Positions 12,305-25,229 of a stretch of 64,000 nucleotides of DNA are shown piece by piece. Made by a program: the position numbers and the translations under genes. The DNA is from Mucor racemosus (Eukaryota; Mucoromycota; Mucoromycetes; Mucorales; Mucoraceae). Numbering within the stretch: position 1 is the stretch's first letter; every line of letters begins with the position of its first letter. The notes below the pieces were generated by a model. That model was not told the DNA's origin. It ran no database searches and saw only the letters and a program-made list of their open reading frames with translations. Where the stretch lies: contig JAPEHQ010000001.1 in NCBI GenBank assembly GCA_027405735.1, positions 6,820,001 to 6,884,000 on the forward strand, read 5' to 3'.

Positions 12305-15300
12305 CACTACGGCCAAACTATGCTTCCCATGGGCATAATGATCTGCACAGATGGGTAGAATAAAAATGTTTTTGCAGATCAGGCAACCCAGATGAGCAGA
12401 GCAATGAGATCAAAATTTTTTAGTAAATTTATTAAAGTATATCGATCATAATATAATTAATAAAGACGATAACTTGAGTGGTTTAAAGCAGATGTGAGTT
12501 ACTCTGATTCAACAGAATTGCCTCATTGACGAGATACTGTTATGCCAGGAGATTATATCAATCTCAAAGCTAAAATATGTACTAAATCATTTAATAAAAA
12601 TAAAGGAAAACTGTTATAAAATGAAAGAGCACACTAAAACTAAAGAACTTTACTATAAGATCGAACCATCTTCTTTTATATTCACATTCTCTAATTATAT
12701 GACCTGTTTAAAGGAGTCTATTTATGTATATACATATATCCAATCAAGTCTAGGTGACACAAACTAGTTCCATATCCCTGCATACACGGAGCTTCATATC
12801 ATAATACACAGCAATGTAGAACTTAACATATCAAACTGTGTCGTAATCTTAACCAAGGAATGCACCCAGATCTGTGGATGCAACAGATACATCAATTTGA
12901 AATTTGGGGTTTGAAAGAGTTCTGCGCATGTTCTTCTTTCGGGGGCCAAATGGGAACAACGAGAACAATCTGTTTGGTAACACTAAAAGTATTTATGCCT
13001 TTGTAAATTCCTGCTTGTAACACACAAATTTTTTTCTTCCCTACTATTTCCTCAGCTCTTTTATTTATGTTTAAAACGACAACAAAAAGACTAATATCTT
13101 TTGTAAACTGAAATCAGGAAGCATGTACAAGTACATGTTTTTCCTATTGTTTATTTGGATATAAATTATCAATTGTTAATGTTATGGGGCGTTATAATAT
13201 TTTTCTCGAACAAAAAAGCATCCAAGACTTAGTCATTTTGTTCCATCATCATCTACGTTATAATCAATGCTTCTTTGGTCTAACGTCGATATCTACCTGC
13301 AGAAAAATTGGTGATTATAAAAGTAAGTATATATAGTATTGACTTAATTTGAATGAATAAATGAATAAGGATGAACACAAAAAAATGATCCAAATTGTGA
13401 TGCTTCGTCGACCTGCACGAAATTTTTTTGCGGCAATAACTGATGGCTCACGTGTAATTTAGGCATTCAATCGTCAAATGTATCTAATCAAGATAAAGTT
13501 GGTTGATTGATATAACGGATAATAAATGCAATATTATTTATTAAATGGATGACCGTAAATGTACAGTATAAAGCAGAGCTTAATTTTGAATGAAAGCACT
13601 AATCATTTTGATTAACATAAATAGGTTCAAAAAGCAAAGTTACGTGCAATCATTGACTACTGAATTGCATAATTTGATATGCAGAAAACTTTTGAAGCAT
13701 TTATTCTTTTTTGTTTGGCAATGCTACAAATCATCGTTCAGTATGACTGAATATTAATGAATCATCAGAAAAGAAAACACAATTGGTAAAAAACTGATAC
13801 CCAATGTAAAACGAGGTCAAGATTGATAAAAGGTGCATTCATTGTGTGGTGGAAATCGCGACATTTTGATGGGTACAAATTACAGGACCAAGATGTTGTG
13901 TTTGCTTCAGGATTTTCAAAAGGGGTTTAAAGGCATATTTTATCAAACTTACTTAGATGTTAAATACTCACCATATTCTATTAGTAGCATCTTATTTTTT
14001 TATTTAATTGCTGTGTTATTAAAAATCAAGCTTTTCGTAGCTTATTATAACAATGACAGTGGGATGTTTCTGATTTTGGGTTGACATTTATGATAGGGCG
14101 GGCTGATGATATGCTTGATACTACTGTAGATGGAACCAGTCAATTTAATTTATGAAATTCGAATGCAAATACCGAGGAACAATTTGTAAGTACTTAATAA
14201 GTTGGTTCTAATAAAGCATTGAATTGGGACAAAGAGGGCAGAAAGGCGGCAATAGGTTCCAGTGATTGCCAAGTTTATGTTTATGATATTGGAGAGGTAA
14301 GACTAAAACTCAATGTAGATGACCTCTAGCGCAATAATTATAAACTAAGACTATATAATCATCAAATAAACTACCACACAATATTAATATGTACAAATAT
14401 TTACAGTAATAAGCTTGAATCAAGTGGGTACAGCACCATAAGTTCTTGAAAAAGTTATGAGGTATTATAAAATCTCTTATTTTTAAGAATTACAAGGCTT
14501 ATAAGCGGAATATTAATTTAGAAAATTATTCTTGTCCAGATCATCAATTTTGACATTTTTTAATTTTTTTTTTCTGATTTTGCAAATCTAGAGTTAATTA
14601 TACTACCAATTATAAAAACAAAAAATATACACATGTACCAGATTTAGTGCTCTATCTGCTCAATAAAAAATAACAAGCATTTTTATTGTAAAATATTACA
14701 TGAAAATCCTTTAATCAAAATTCCGTTTTTGGGCCAAAAATGCTAAGTTTCATTATTTAACATTTAATATTAAGCTTTTATAAAATTCATATTAGCTATG
14801 GCTACAATTTTCTCTCACAATGTAGTATGTTTAAATGTCGATTTTGGTACTAAAATTTGATTTTTCTATTTTTTGATCAAAATCATGAGTGTTGGTAAGG
14901 ATGAAATGAGCCCCGAAAATGTCCGCTACAAAATCTGAATTTTCAGACCGTATGTGGCTAGATATAAGGAAAGTAAAAAAAAATGTGCATTTTTATTTAA
15001 AACTTAGATATACACCATAGTATAAGAGACTTAGCCGTTCAATCTTGCTATGCTCAATTACGGCGTCGCTCTGTGGGCTGGCTTTTTCAATTTTTTGATG
15101 AATGTATGATATGGCAGACGGGTTTTCTGGTAGAAAATGCATGTTTCTATGATAACAGATATTGCCTGTTTTGTTTCGTTTATGGTTCATGCGCTGTAAT
15201 GCTGCTTTTACATTGGCTGAAATGTGCAATTTAGCAGGGTTTTAAATGCGTTAAATAATGTAAAGCCTTGAAAATCCTTTTATAATCGTGTTGTTTTTCT

Positions 15301-16420
15301 CTTTTTGCTTTCGTATTCCAACGATATATTCACTGTTTGATACGACATATCAAACTATCAAACTGGTATTCTTTTCTTTTATCTGAATACGCATGCTAAC
15401 AAAGGGACTAATATTTGTAACATAGGTAGCAGTCGTTATATTAGAAACTGATATTTTCGTTTAACTACATTCTAAAATCAAATATCATTATTTACTACTA
15501 TATTTTTGGACGTATTTCTCGATTACCAGGTCAAATCGAAGGCAATGATATTTGTATCTATTCAATGAAGAGCTAAAACAGGCTACAAACTCACGAAATG
15601 TTCCAGAAAAGTGATAAAATTTCAAATGATAGAGAAACACAAAAAAAAAAGAATAATCTAATGTCTTGTATAATAATCATAGTTTTGATCGTAGCAATAC
15701 TTGAAAATATATCTTTTTACAGCTGACAATCCGTAAACTAAAATAGTAAGTTTAAAGAAGGTTAATTTGTTTAAAATTTATGTGTGATAAAGTACTGTAA
15801 CATCTATAATCTTAGATTTGGTTTGCATATAAATTTAAGCACCAGTAAATGTTATTTAAGTTTATGCTCGAGCAAAAACCATTGTTGCCGTAAACATTTA
15901 TAATAACTATAAACATATTTACGAATGATGATAAACCTAAATATATTGACTCTTGCATGTATTGCTCTACATCACCAACATATTGGATTGTATTGATTGT
16001 CTATAATTTATATTAATAAAAACAAATGTAATTTAAAAACCCATTCCAATAAAAAAATGCAATGGAATTTTGAGAACGGCACGATGATGCTCATGTACAA
16101 CCAATTTGTGCCCATACGATCAGCTCATTATGTTCATGGTCAGATTTTATTATTATGCACAAATGGGAATAATAATATGCTTACGGGCAATTCTACTATT
16201 ATGCACACATGGAATTAATGTCATTCACCCGGACAGAATCTATAATTCTACAAATACAGGCTTTCCATTATTCTCGTGTGCAGTTTCTTTTGTTGTGCCC
16301 ATATGCATCTTGTAACCTTTTTAGCCATTATTCAGTGGGCGCAACAACTCATCAGGCTATAGTGTGCAGCCCACCTGGGCAGAACATAATTATCTTGTGC
16401 AGCATAGGTCGGCCGTAGTG
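12305..16420 (+). mobile_element. TIR DNA element F1 with CACTACGGCC ends
   Basis: The left end CACTACGGCCAAACTATGC (12305) and the inverted right end ...GCATAGGTCGGCCGTAGTG (to 16420) match at 17 of 19 positions, so this looks like one element of about 4.1 kb. Both subterminal zones repeat motifs such as TGGGCATAAT and TTATGCACA, as seen in CACTA-type and similar elements. A solo LTR (12538-12885) is nested inside. From about 13645 to the right end it is collinear with F2 (56948-61154). No transposase frame survives, so it is a non-autonomous or decayed copy. I see no clear target duplication (left flank ttggatgag, right flank gctttcat). Superfamily assignment is open: the terminal CACTA is suggestive only. 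Confidence 0.6.
12533..12890. repeat. Solo LTR (348 bp) with GATAC target duplication
   Basis: The LTR spans 12538-12885. It begins TGTTATGCCAGG and ends GGATGCAACA (TG...CA), and is flanked on both sides by GATAC (12533-12537 and 12886-12890). A 5-bp duplication plus TG/CA ends is the hallmark of integrase-mediated LTR retrotransposon insertion followed by LTR-LTR recombination. An inverted relative lies at 61645-62005. The family (copia or gypsy) cannot be told from an LTR alone. Confidence 0.85.
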
Positions 16421-18177
16421 GCTTTCATATATAAATTCTTTAAATTTGTGATTTTATGGGCTTTTTTTGAATCCGGTTGTATCATTTTATACTTTTCAAG
16501 TTAGATCCGTTATTAGGCTAATAATGTTTTAGGTTGTATTTATGTTTTACTTAAAATAAGCCTTTGAATAATTAATAGTAATGATATACCAGAAGTTTAC
16601 CCAGATGTAGAAATCCAGGAACAACTATTAAAATCCAACATGGCATGACATTTAGTAACTCATACTAAATGTCATACATAACCACTAGCATTAACAGCGA
16701 CTATCAGGAACATTCAGGAACACTTGGCAGCAATGAACACTATGGAGAAAATATCGAACAAATAGCTCCGCTCGAGCAGAAAAAAGAGGTTTCCATGCAG
16801 AAAGCGTGCTGAAATGGTCCTTCCCGAATTATTCTGCACGCAAATGGCTGCTGAAAATGCTAGCGCGGGCTGATTACTCCAGTTTTTAGACTAAAAAGCA
16901 ATTGCTTGCGTTTTTTCTGCAAGAAGTTTAATAAATTAAAAAAAAAATAAAAAAAAAAAAATAGGCAGCACCTAAAATTATGGCTGCAACACAAAAAAAA
17001 AAAAAAAAAAAAAAAAAAGCAATGCATGCGTGAAATGATTATATATAAATGTTGGAACCAGCAGTGTCAAGCAAACTTGCCGTAAAGACATTATTGGAAG
17101 TAATGACACTATAAGTACAGTAGATGAGGATTCTGTAATTTTATATTTCACCAATCCAACAACAGATTCCGCTTCATAAAGAGAAAAACTGCTGTTTTCT
17201 TTCTTTTGAAACAGTTCAACTATAGTTATGGTAGAATCATAAGTTGCAACTGTATTAGTTTTGGCTGTATTCGCTAGTATCAAAAACCTTTGAATACCAC
17301 TGCTATAATGACAATAAGTACATTAAAAACATTCAAGATGCATCTACATTAGCTAAATGAGTGTGAATATTGAAGTTTCCTTCTGAATTGCTGTTAATTA
17401 GTTTCTATCAAAACAATCAATGGAACTCCATTGAAAACAAAAAAGTCTATTTCAAAAGAGGATTTTAGTGAAGAGAAAAAAAAAAAAGATAGCCAGGCTC
17501 CCACAACTACTACTGTATAATGTACTTTCAAGATTTTTAAAGAATTGTTTTTGCATAAATAAAAAAGCATTTAACACTGGTTTTTTTTTCTATTATTATT
17601 CAATATCTAAGATATACAGGAACATTTTTATTTTAAACCTTTTAGTTGATTAAACATTACACAACAATACAGAATCGAAAAATCGAAAAACGTCGTCTCT
17701 TGTTGGTATAATATTATTCAGGGTGCTACCACATTAAAATCACAGTCTTGGGTACACCAAAATTCATTATCATTCCTCCATAAATGCTATCCCCATGCAA
17801 CTTATCTTTCTTTTGTATACTATTATTATACTAAGCATATTAATAAAATACTCCATTTCATTATGATGATAAATTAATAACAAAAATTGTATAAAAATTC
17901 AAGTCTGCTAACTGCTTATTTCACAAGGTAAATATATATTTATTAACATGAAATGACAACTCCTGCTTAATATATTGATAATTTTGCGTCTATTTTCTTA
18001 GTTTTATAGTTGTATGATTGATGACAAAATTTGTTCCAACAAAGCCCAAAATACTAAATTACAGAAGCCTTATATTGGATAAAGTGGATCAATTATAAAC
18101 ACTTCGATGGTATTACATTTACAAAAGTGATCCTAGAGAAATATTTAAAAATAAGACTGGTTGTAAATCATCAGTTT
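16421..18177. other. Repeat-rich intergenic DNA, no gene
   Basis: It contains a cluster of GC-containing words built on GCA/TGC (16790-17035), two long A tracts (16937-16961 and about 16990-17018), and otherwise AT-rich sequence. The minus-strand frame 17283-16978 starts inside a T-rich run and shows no domain. Confidence 0.5.
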
Positions 18178-19400
18178 ATGGTGCTCGATGCTGCTTATAT
18201 TTAATTCAGTGTGATGATACCAAGTTCATTCATCTTAATGGAGATTTTGGTGGGATAATTTACACTTGAAAATCAACTTGAGATGATCAAAATGTTGCTT
18301 TTACTCAATTCAGTACGATGATATCAAATTTATTCATCTTGGTGGAGGTTTTGGTGGGATGTTTTACACTTGTAAATTAGTTTATGGTGATTGAAAATGC
18401 TACTTCTGTTCCATTTAGTATGATGGTACCAAGTTTATTCATCTTAATGGAGGTGTTGTTAAAATGTTTTACACTTAAAAATCAGCTTGAAATGATCAAA
18501 ATGATAGTTATATTCAATTCAGTACGATGTTACCAAGTTTATTCATCTTTGTGGAGGTTTTGGTGGGATGTTTTACGCTTCAAAATCAGTTTATGGTGAC
18601 CAAGATGCTACTTATATTCAATCCAGTTTGATGGTACCAAGTTCATTCATCTTAATGGTGGCGTTGGTGGGATGTTTTACGCTTGAAAATCAACTTGAGA
18701 TGATCAAAATGTTGCTTATACTCAATTCAATGTGGTGATACCAAGTTTATTCATTTTGATGGAGGTGTGGTGAAATGTTTTACACTTGTAAACCAGTTTA
18801 TTGTAATCAAAATGATGCTTATATTCCATTTAGTATGATGATATCAAGGTTACTTATTTTAATGGAGGTGTTGTTGATGGAATGTTTTGCCATTGGAAAT
18901 CAGCTTGAAATAATTTAATGTGATGATACCAAGTTTATTCATCTTAATGGAGATGTTGATGGAATGTTTTACGTTTGAAAATTAACTAGAAATGATCAAA
19001 ATGTTGCTTATACTCAATTCAATGCGATGGTATCAGGTTTATTCATCTTGATGGAGATTTTAGTGGGATGTTTGACGTTTGTAAATTAGCTTGAAATGAT
19101 CAAAATGTTGCTTATATTCAATTCAGTACGATGATACCAAATTTATTCATCTTGGTGGAGGTTTTGGTGGGATGTTTTACACTTGTAAATTAGTTTATGG
19201 TGATTGAAAATGCTACTTCTGTTCCATTTAGTATGATGGCACTAAGTTTATTCATTTTGATGGAGGTGTGGTGAGATGTTTTGCATTTGTAAATCAGTTT
19301 ATGGTAATCAAAATGCTACTTATACTCAATTCAGTGTGATGGTACTAAGTTCATTCATCTTAATGGAGGTGTTGGTGGATCTATTGAGTATAAATCAGTT
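18178..19400 (+). repeat. 104-bp satellite array, about 12 units
   Basis: The phrase gatgataccaagtttattc and its variants recur near 18216, 18321, 18424, 18528, 18634, 18735, 18840, 18924, 19027, 19133, 19238 and 19342. That is a spacing of 101-106 bp, except for one shortened unit of 84. Each unit also has ggaggttttggtgggatg and a cttgtaaatcagtttatgg-like segment. Units differ by 10-20 percent, but the stretch at 18297-18440 is nearly identical to 19107-19250, 810 bp away, pointing to a higher-order repeat of about eight units. Frames are not kept open, so it is not a coding repeat. Confidence 0.9.
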
Positions 19401-22284
19401 TAACTTTTGACAGCATGATATAAATAAAAGTAAATGGATAAGTAATAGAATGCTTATTTTTTACATTAATTGGAAGAGACACTATTAGAAAGATTGTTGG
19501 AAAGATTGAAATAGAAGGTTTTTTTGCGTTTAAAAACAAGTCTAGTAAAGGTTTTCATTGATGTAGAAATTGGACAATGAAGCAACAAAATACATGCAGT
19601 GTTTTCATATTGAGCTTTTTTTGAAGCACGCCGTTGTACCATAGAAATGGTAGAGTACAGTGTAAATCAATTTAATTTGCGTCCATGCGTTGTTTTGGAT
19701 TTTGTTATTCTAAGAACTTTGGATACTGTAGCTGAAAATAAACGCACTGTGCATTATAATCATGATTTTTTCCATCGCTTTACTGGTTTGAAAATTGAGT
19801 TTGGTATATTCTTTGTAGAATAAAAGTAATTTCTATATAAAAAATACCCTGGCTTTTATCGTTTTGTTTTCTTTTTCTTAAGTAGATACCATGAACATCT
19901 ATTATTCATGGCGGTAAGCCCTTTTTATTTTTACGGAATTTTACTTACTTAGCTTATAACACTGTACATGTAGTATGTAAAATTTGCCAAATATACCTAA
20001 TCACGTAAAGCCTTGTAACACAATGAAAGCTTTCCACTTGTATTCATCTCTAATTTTTGCTTTTTTAGATAAAATAAAAAGAGCAGGATAAACAACTAAT
20101 TATAATTGTACGCCTAGTAGTAAGTGTAAAATAATACGACAAGTTTATTAATTGTTGAATATATATTTAGCGTAAACATATAATCTAGTACTACTCGTAT
20201 CCTCATCGTCAAGAGGGCTCATATGCGACTTGTAGGTAAGTATTATTAAATCAAGTCGAGTTTGGTATTTACTTTTTTTTATTGATATGATAGATGATTG
20301 CTCGTTTCAAGGTGAGTAATAAGTTATTGTTTCTATGAATCTATAAAAGTCGCTAATGACATCTGTATCCAGGAAATCCTTGGGCGGCTTTTTCTTTTAT
20401 CATCATGATGTTATTCCCTGTAAGTTTATAAACAATTTACAACATCAAAAGCATCTTATATAATTATATTTTCAGTAAATAGATGACCTTGTTGCTATCT
20501 GGATACAGAACTTTTACCATCTCTGTATCTTTATCAGCTGTTTGCGATACCATTGCTACTCGTTGCTTCCCTACAGGCTATGGCTCTTACTTTCCACTCC
20601 ATTTGTTTCTTTTTTTTTAGTATCCCATTAATCCATTTGCAGTTTGTATATCAAATTGCATCATCTAGTATTATACCGCGTATTTTTATATATATAACAA
20701 ACCAATAAACTATCAACAATAAATAAGTATATGATATCAAAATCGCTCCATAATAGCTATAAAATGCTAAAACAAAAAGCCTGATGCGTGCATCAATTTA
20801 ATACGCATGCAGAATGCGTTCATAAAAATGCTTGCAGAATATGCAATTGCGTACGTATTACACTACTGACAGCTTGCAGAAATGTCACGCTCATGAGTTT
20901 TTTCTATGATGATTGCGTGAAGAAATGTATAGCGCTGAAGTATTCATCAATAATCTTGCGTGCAGAATTGTTCCGTGCCTGAGATATTTTAAAAAACCAG
21001 TGACGCTATTTTGCACGCAAAAGCTCAGTGTTTGCGTGCGGATTAGGCAGGCCAATGCGCAAATTAGGCAAAATTTCAATCGCCATTTTCTCCATAGTGG
21101 AAACATAAGCAATCCTACATCTTATCCAAATAATACAATTACAGATTCCCAATTCCACAAATTCCATTGTATATGATTTGGGAACAAATCATATCAAGTA
21201 CCTCAATACCCGGCAATTCATTAATAATATTAATAATCATATAACTATCTAGAAAACATATAAATACGAAGCATCAATGAATTAATAAAATGTATTTTTT
21301 GATATAACAAGCAATACAGTCGAACCTTAATTTGTGTATGAAATTTCGATACCTGCATCTTATAACTGCTTGGAATATTTAAACAACCGCGTTCGGGCTG
21401 TCCGGTAATTTTTTTTAGAAATTTAAATCTTGGAAATATCATTAGTAGATGGCCACTTCCGGAGATTGTTCGGCTTTTTTTGGAGGAGTGACCATTGGCG
21501 AAAATATGAATCATATATATTATATTGTATGGCACAAGTACCATATGTTATCACCTTCTAAAGTATCAATACATCTTACAATCTATTGATTACGACATTG
21601 TATTGAAGTGCAAAGTCTTGATATCGGATATAAAAAACTCCTAGAGTACTAAGTTTATCCAGCAATTACCAAGAGCGCTTGGACCTCAATGATGATACCA
21701 TATTAATTCATCCCAGGGGTTAATTAATCAAGTAGCTATCAAATCAACATCCAAGCACATTTAGCGCAGCATTAAAACAAAGCAATTCACAAGCTCTGCA
21801 AGAACGGTTAAATTATGATTGATCCATTTCAATCCATAAACTACTATCAAATAGATCTAATGGTTTAATAGTGCCTTAAATTACATCTCAGGATCTCAAT
21901 GTCACATCAATATAAAATGCCATACTTTTATATCTAAATAAACGATATTTTGTTTTTATATACAGTTAAAGAACTGATTCATTACTCATTCTGGTTTAAT
22001 TGTATTCTTTTTTTAAGTATTATTCATAAAACATGCAAATATAGTAGGGAACAACAACAGATAGTTTTATTGGACAGAAATATCATGTTTTGCTGATGGC
22101 TTGTCTCAATTCACAGTCATTTGTAAAAGTATAAACTTTTATGCAAGATATATTTAGATTTATCATCATGTATAATTGAAGATTAATTGGATCAATATTC
22201 ACAAGGATGGGGTTTTTTTTCTTCATTTTCTGCAGTTATAAATAATAGTTTATTATTTTATAAAACTTAAAACTCATTATACAG
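19401..22284. other. Intergenic desert with a GCGTGC-rich patch
   Basis: No gene is supported. At 20785-21065 the words GCGTGC, GCACGC, GCATGC and GCTTGC occur about ten times on both strands in otherwise AT-rich DNA, resembling the subterminal repeats of a decayed DNA transposon. The rest has only short open frames. Confidence 0.5.
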
Positions 22285-23530
22285 GGCTTAATTTCTGTAT
22301 TCACAAGATAGGTCTAATTGATTGCTACTATGCATTTTTTGTTTTAGCAAAAAATGTTAATTTTTCGTCGAGATAATCAAAATAATAGGGACTTATCACA
22401 GCTTAAAACCTATCATAACGGGGTCCCAAAATTTATTATAAAAAATGGGCGAAAAATGATTCAAAAAACAAATTCGTTTAAATGCCCATGAACTGCAAAG
22501 TAAGTCGACCTAGCGTCGTAAATAGCTTTTGTACAGTTTTGAATTCTACATACATCTAAATAAAAACCAAAAACACATTCCACATTAAATTTTGCGTAAA
22601 ATGCAATTGAAATTTTTGAGATTTTTTGAAGATACACATCGCTTTTTATAAGCATATTTAAAATATAACTAATTGAAATAATGCACAAAATTAGTATCTA
22701 TCGATTGAGCTATTGCTAAAGCTTCTATCTGCATTTTTCGTAGAGAAAACAAGATTTTTGTACCATTTTTTTTCAGATTCAGAATTTTGGATGAGGGTAT
22801 ACAAGGGGAAAATGGAAGCCAGAAATGGAAGTATATTTTTGTACACGTTTTTGAGGATATCTCCACGAAAAATCAATATTTTAAAAAAAACTAAATTGGA
22901 TCCAAGAGAGCTCAACTAGCTCGATGAAATGAGTAAAAAAAAATTACTACTCAATTTGACAAATATTTTGAAATCTACCACAAAAATGTCAAAAAAAATG
23001 AAAAAAAATAAAAGTGCTCGGAACTTTTTCAAACTGAAATATGTTATAGAGCGCTTTAAAACGAGTAAGTTTTATTATTAAAAAGTGTTAGCATAGCTTA
23101 AAATTTTCTAGAGATATGAAGCCTCAAAGTTTACGGTCCTTTAGCAGTGAAATACGCGTAAAAAATCTGAAACATTAGCACTGAAAAATTAATACCAACT
23201 GCAAAAAGTAGGATATTTTTGAATACTTATTTTTGGATTAAAGCTGAACATCTCAGGTACATTGGCATATAAATTTTTCTTGATATTATTTAGTGAAAAA
23301 AAAAGTATAGCAGCGATGAAAAGTGAAACCCAGTTTTCAAGGAAAAAGCAGTGGATTTTACGCGTTTTTGAGTCTTTTGAGAGATATAAAATGAATTCTG
23401 AAATATGTAGCATAATGCGACTTACTTATATTTATATAGCAGTGTCTAAGGTATATCCTAAAAGGTATTTAGTACGAGATCAGTTATATATCGAAAAGAA
23501 TGCACGCTCTAATTTCGAAGATTGCTAGTC
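22285..23530 (+). repeat. Noncoding dispersed repeat A, copy A2
   Basis: Homologous to A1 and A3 in the same orientation. From about 22594 to 23440 it is nearly identical to A1 11091-11930, differing mainly in single bases and in A-run lengths; outside this core the two drift apart. It lacks the 10290-10740 upstream segment that A1 and A3 share, so it is either 5'-truncated or a different subfamily. Confidence 0.8.
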
Positions 23531-25229
23531 TTGAAGCTCAACAGTCAAAAGTGCATTTCTTCTCGAAAAAATTTAATAGATTCTATTCATTCAATTGAGT
23601 ATATTTAGCAATAGTTAGTCAGTATTATATTTGCTTGAACAAGTGTATTCATAAATAATGAGAGAAAATGGAATAATTATATTATCCTAAACAGCTACTC
23701 GCTACAAAAAGAATGCTGAATTATGATACTGTTGGAACAACATTTATTAGCATCTCAGATATATTTTTGTAATTTTTAATTTAGATTCAACGACAATAAC
23801 AAATCTTATTGCAGTGGAATTACATACTAAAAACGCTTGATAAAATAAAAACAACCTAAATTTCAAGTGTCGCTCATAAAATATGATGCCACTTGAAATG
23901 TGAACAACGATAATAAACAAACGCTTCAATTGAACACAATAACAAACGCATGCTAAAAATATGAAATACCCTTTTTGAACCATACATGTTGTGTAGATGA
24001 TAGCACCCTTGATCACGGCGCAATCAATTACACAAATGACATATATATCAAAACAGGATTCTATCCAAATCAATAATGTTAATAAACAAAGATATCAATT
24101 TAGTCAACTACTCATCTATATCGTAGTTGCACTATCAATATAAATAAGATTCAAGCATATAAAAACTACCCCTTAAAAATCAAGGTTACATAAAATAGAT
24201 ATAACAGAAATAAACAAAAACAACCATTTCCCAAAAGGTCGATATTGTCACACTTGACATACAATCCCTTATGGTCAATGCTCTATACAATTTACCCCTT
24301 AAAATATCAAATCAATAACAATGTACTCAAAACTGGAAGATTACTAAATATACATCCATTCAAGTCTGATGGTATCCAAGTTCTTCAAATCACTATAAAT
24401 ACCCTCATACTTTTCAATTATTTTAACTCTTCAGAAATCTTTTGTAATAAAAACTTTAGCTGATTATAATTGTATTTCTACTGCTTTTATTTTTATATTT
24501 TTTTTATTTTAGTAAATAACATCGTAATTTACTGCACTTATATTATGGAGCGTTAGTGAGGCGTTTCCTATAACTTCATTTTTCATGGTACAAAATATGG
24601 TAAAAGTACAAAGTCTGTCAACTAGGCTTGTTGAATTGTATAGTATGATAAAAAGTTCGATACTCATTCAAGCTGCATATATCCGTATTTACTTTTATTA
24701 AATATAACAATTTTGGTGTAATGACCACCTGTATTGGCTCGATTTTATGCAAGTTAGATTATGCTTTTGCTTATTGATAATCGGAGAAAGCTTAAATTAT
24801 TCCACCAGGCTCCCCTCACCAAATAAATTTCGCAGCAAGTAAGCTGGGAATTCTATCGGGTTGGTTAGATTCCAAGTAACATCCGGGGAGGATCTATCCA
24901 CAATAAAAATCTAATAAGCGTTCATTCAAACTCAAGATGACTGATAGTGATGTTGCTTATAAATCCGTTATCATGTTCTTGACATTCGCGTCAACTCAAC
25001 CATGGCATGATTGATTATTAATTAAAATGAAGAGTCTCCACTTTTTTCTTTTTTAAATTTCCTGACAAGGTATATACCAAAAATGTTAGTTTTTAAGAAC
25101 CGTGGCCAATTGATTGTTAAAGCTTTTAAATTCGTCAACGATTGGGAGAGTGAATAACCCACAAACCCACACATTTCCTCTAGGCCTTTTTCCTTTCTCT
25201 CCTCTCTTACTCATATATATTTTAAGAAT
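23531..25229. other. Intergenic region upstream of the Lon gene
   Basis: No gene is supported. The last 150 bp before the Lon ATG become pyrimidine-rich (cctttttcctttctctcctctctt), as in many fungal core promoters. The short minus-strand frame at 24073-23747 has no recognisable domain. Confidence 0.5.

Noticed and set aside
13833..14084. 83-codon frame at the left part of F1 as a transposase remnant
   Set aside because: The matching part of F2 does not keep the frame and no DDE or zinc motif is visible.
18178..19400. CRISPR-like array
   Set aside because: The repeats are 104-bp tandem units with no unique spacers, and the genome is eukaryotic.
9726..25229. Many open frames of 60-110 codons in the desert
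   Set aside because: None has a recognisable domain, splice context or codon pattern, and those inside the A repeats shift frame between copies.
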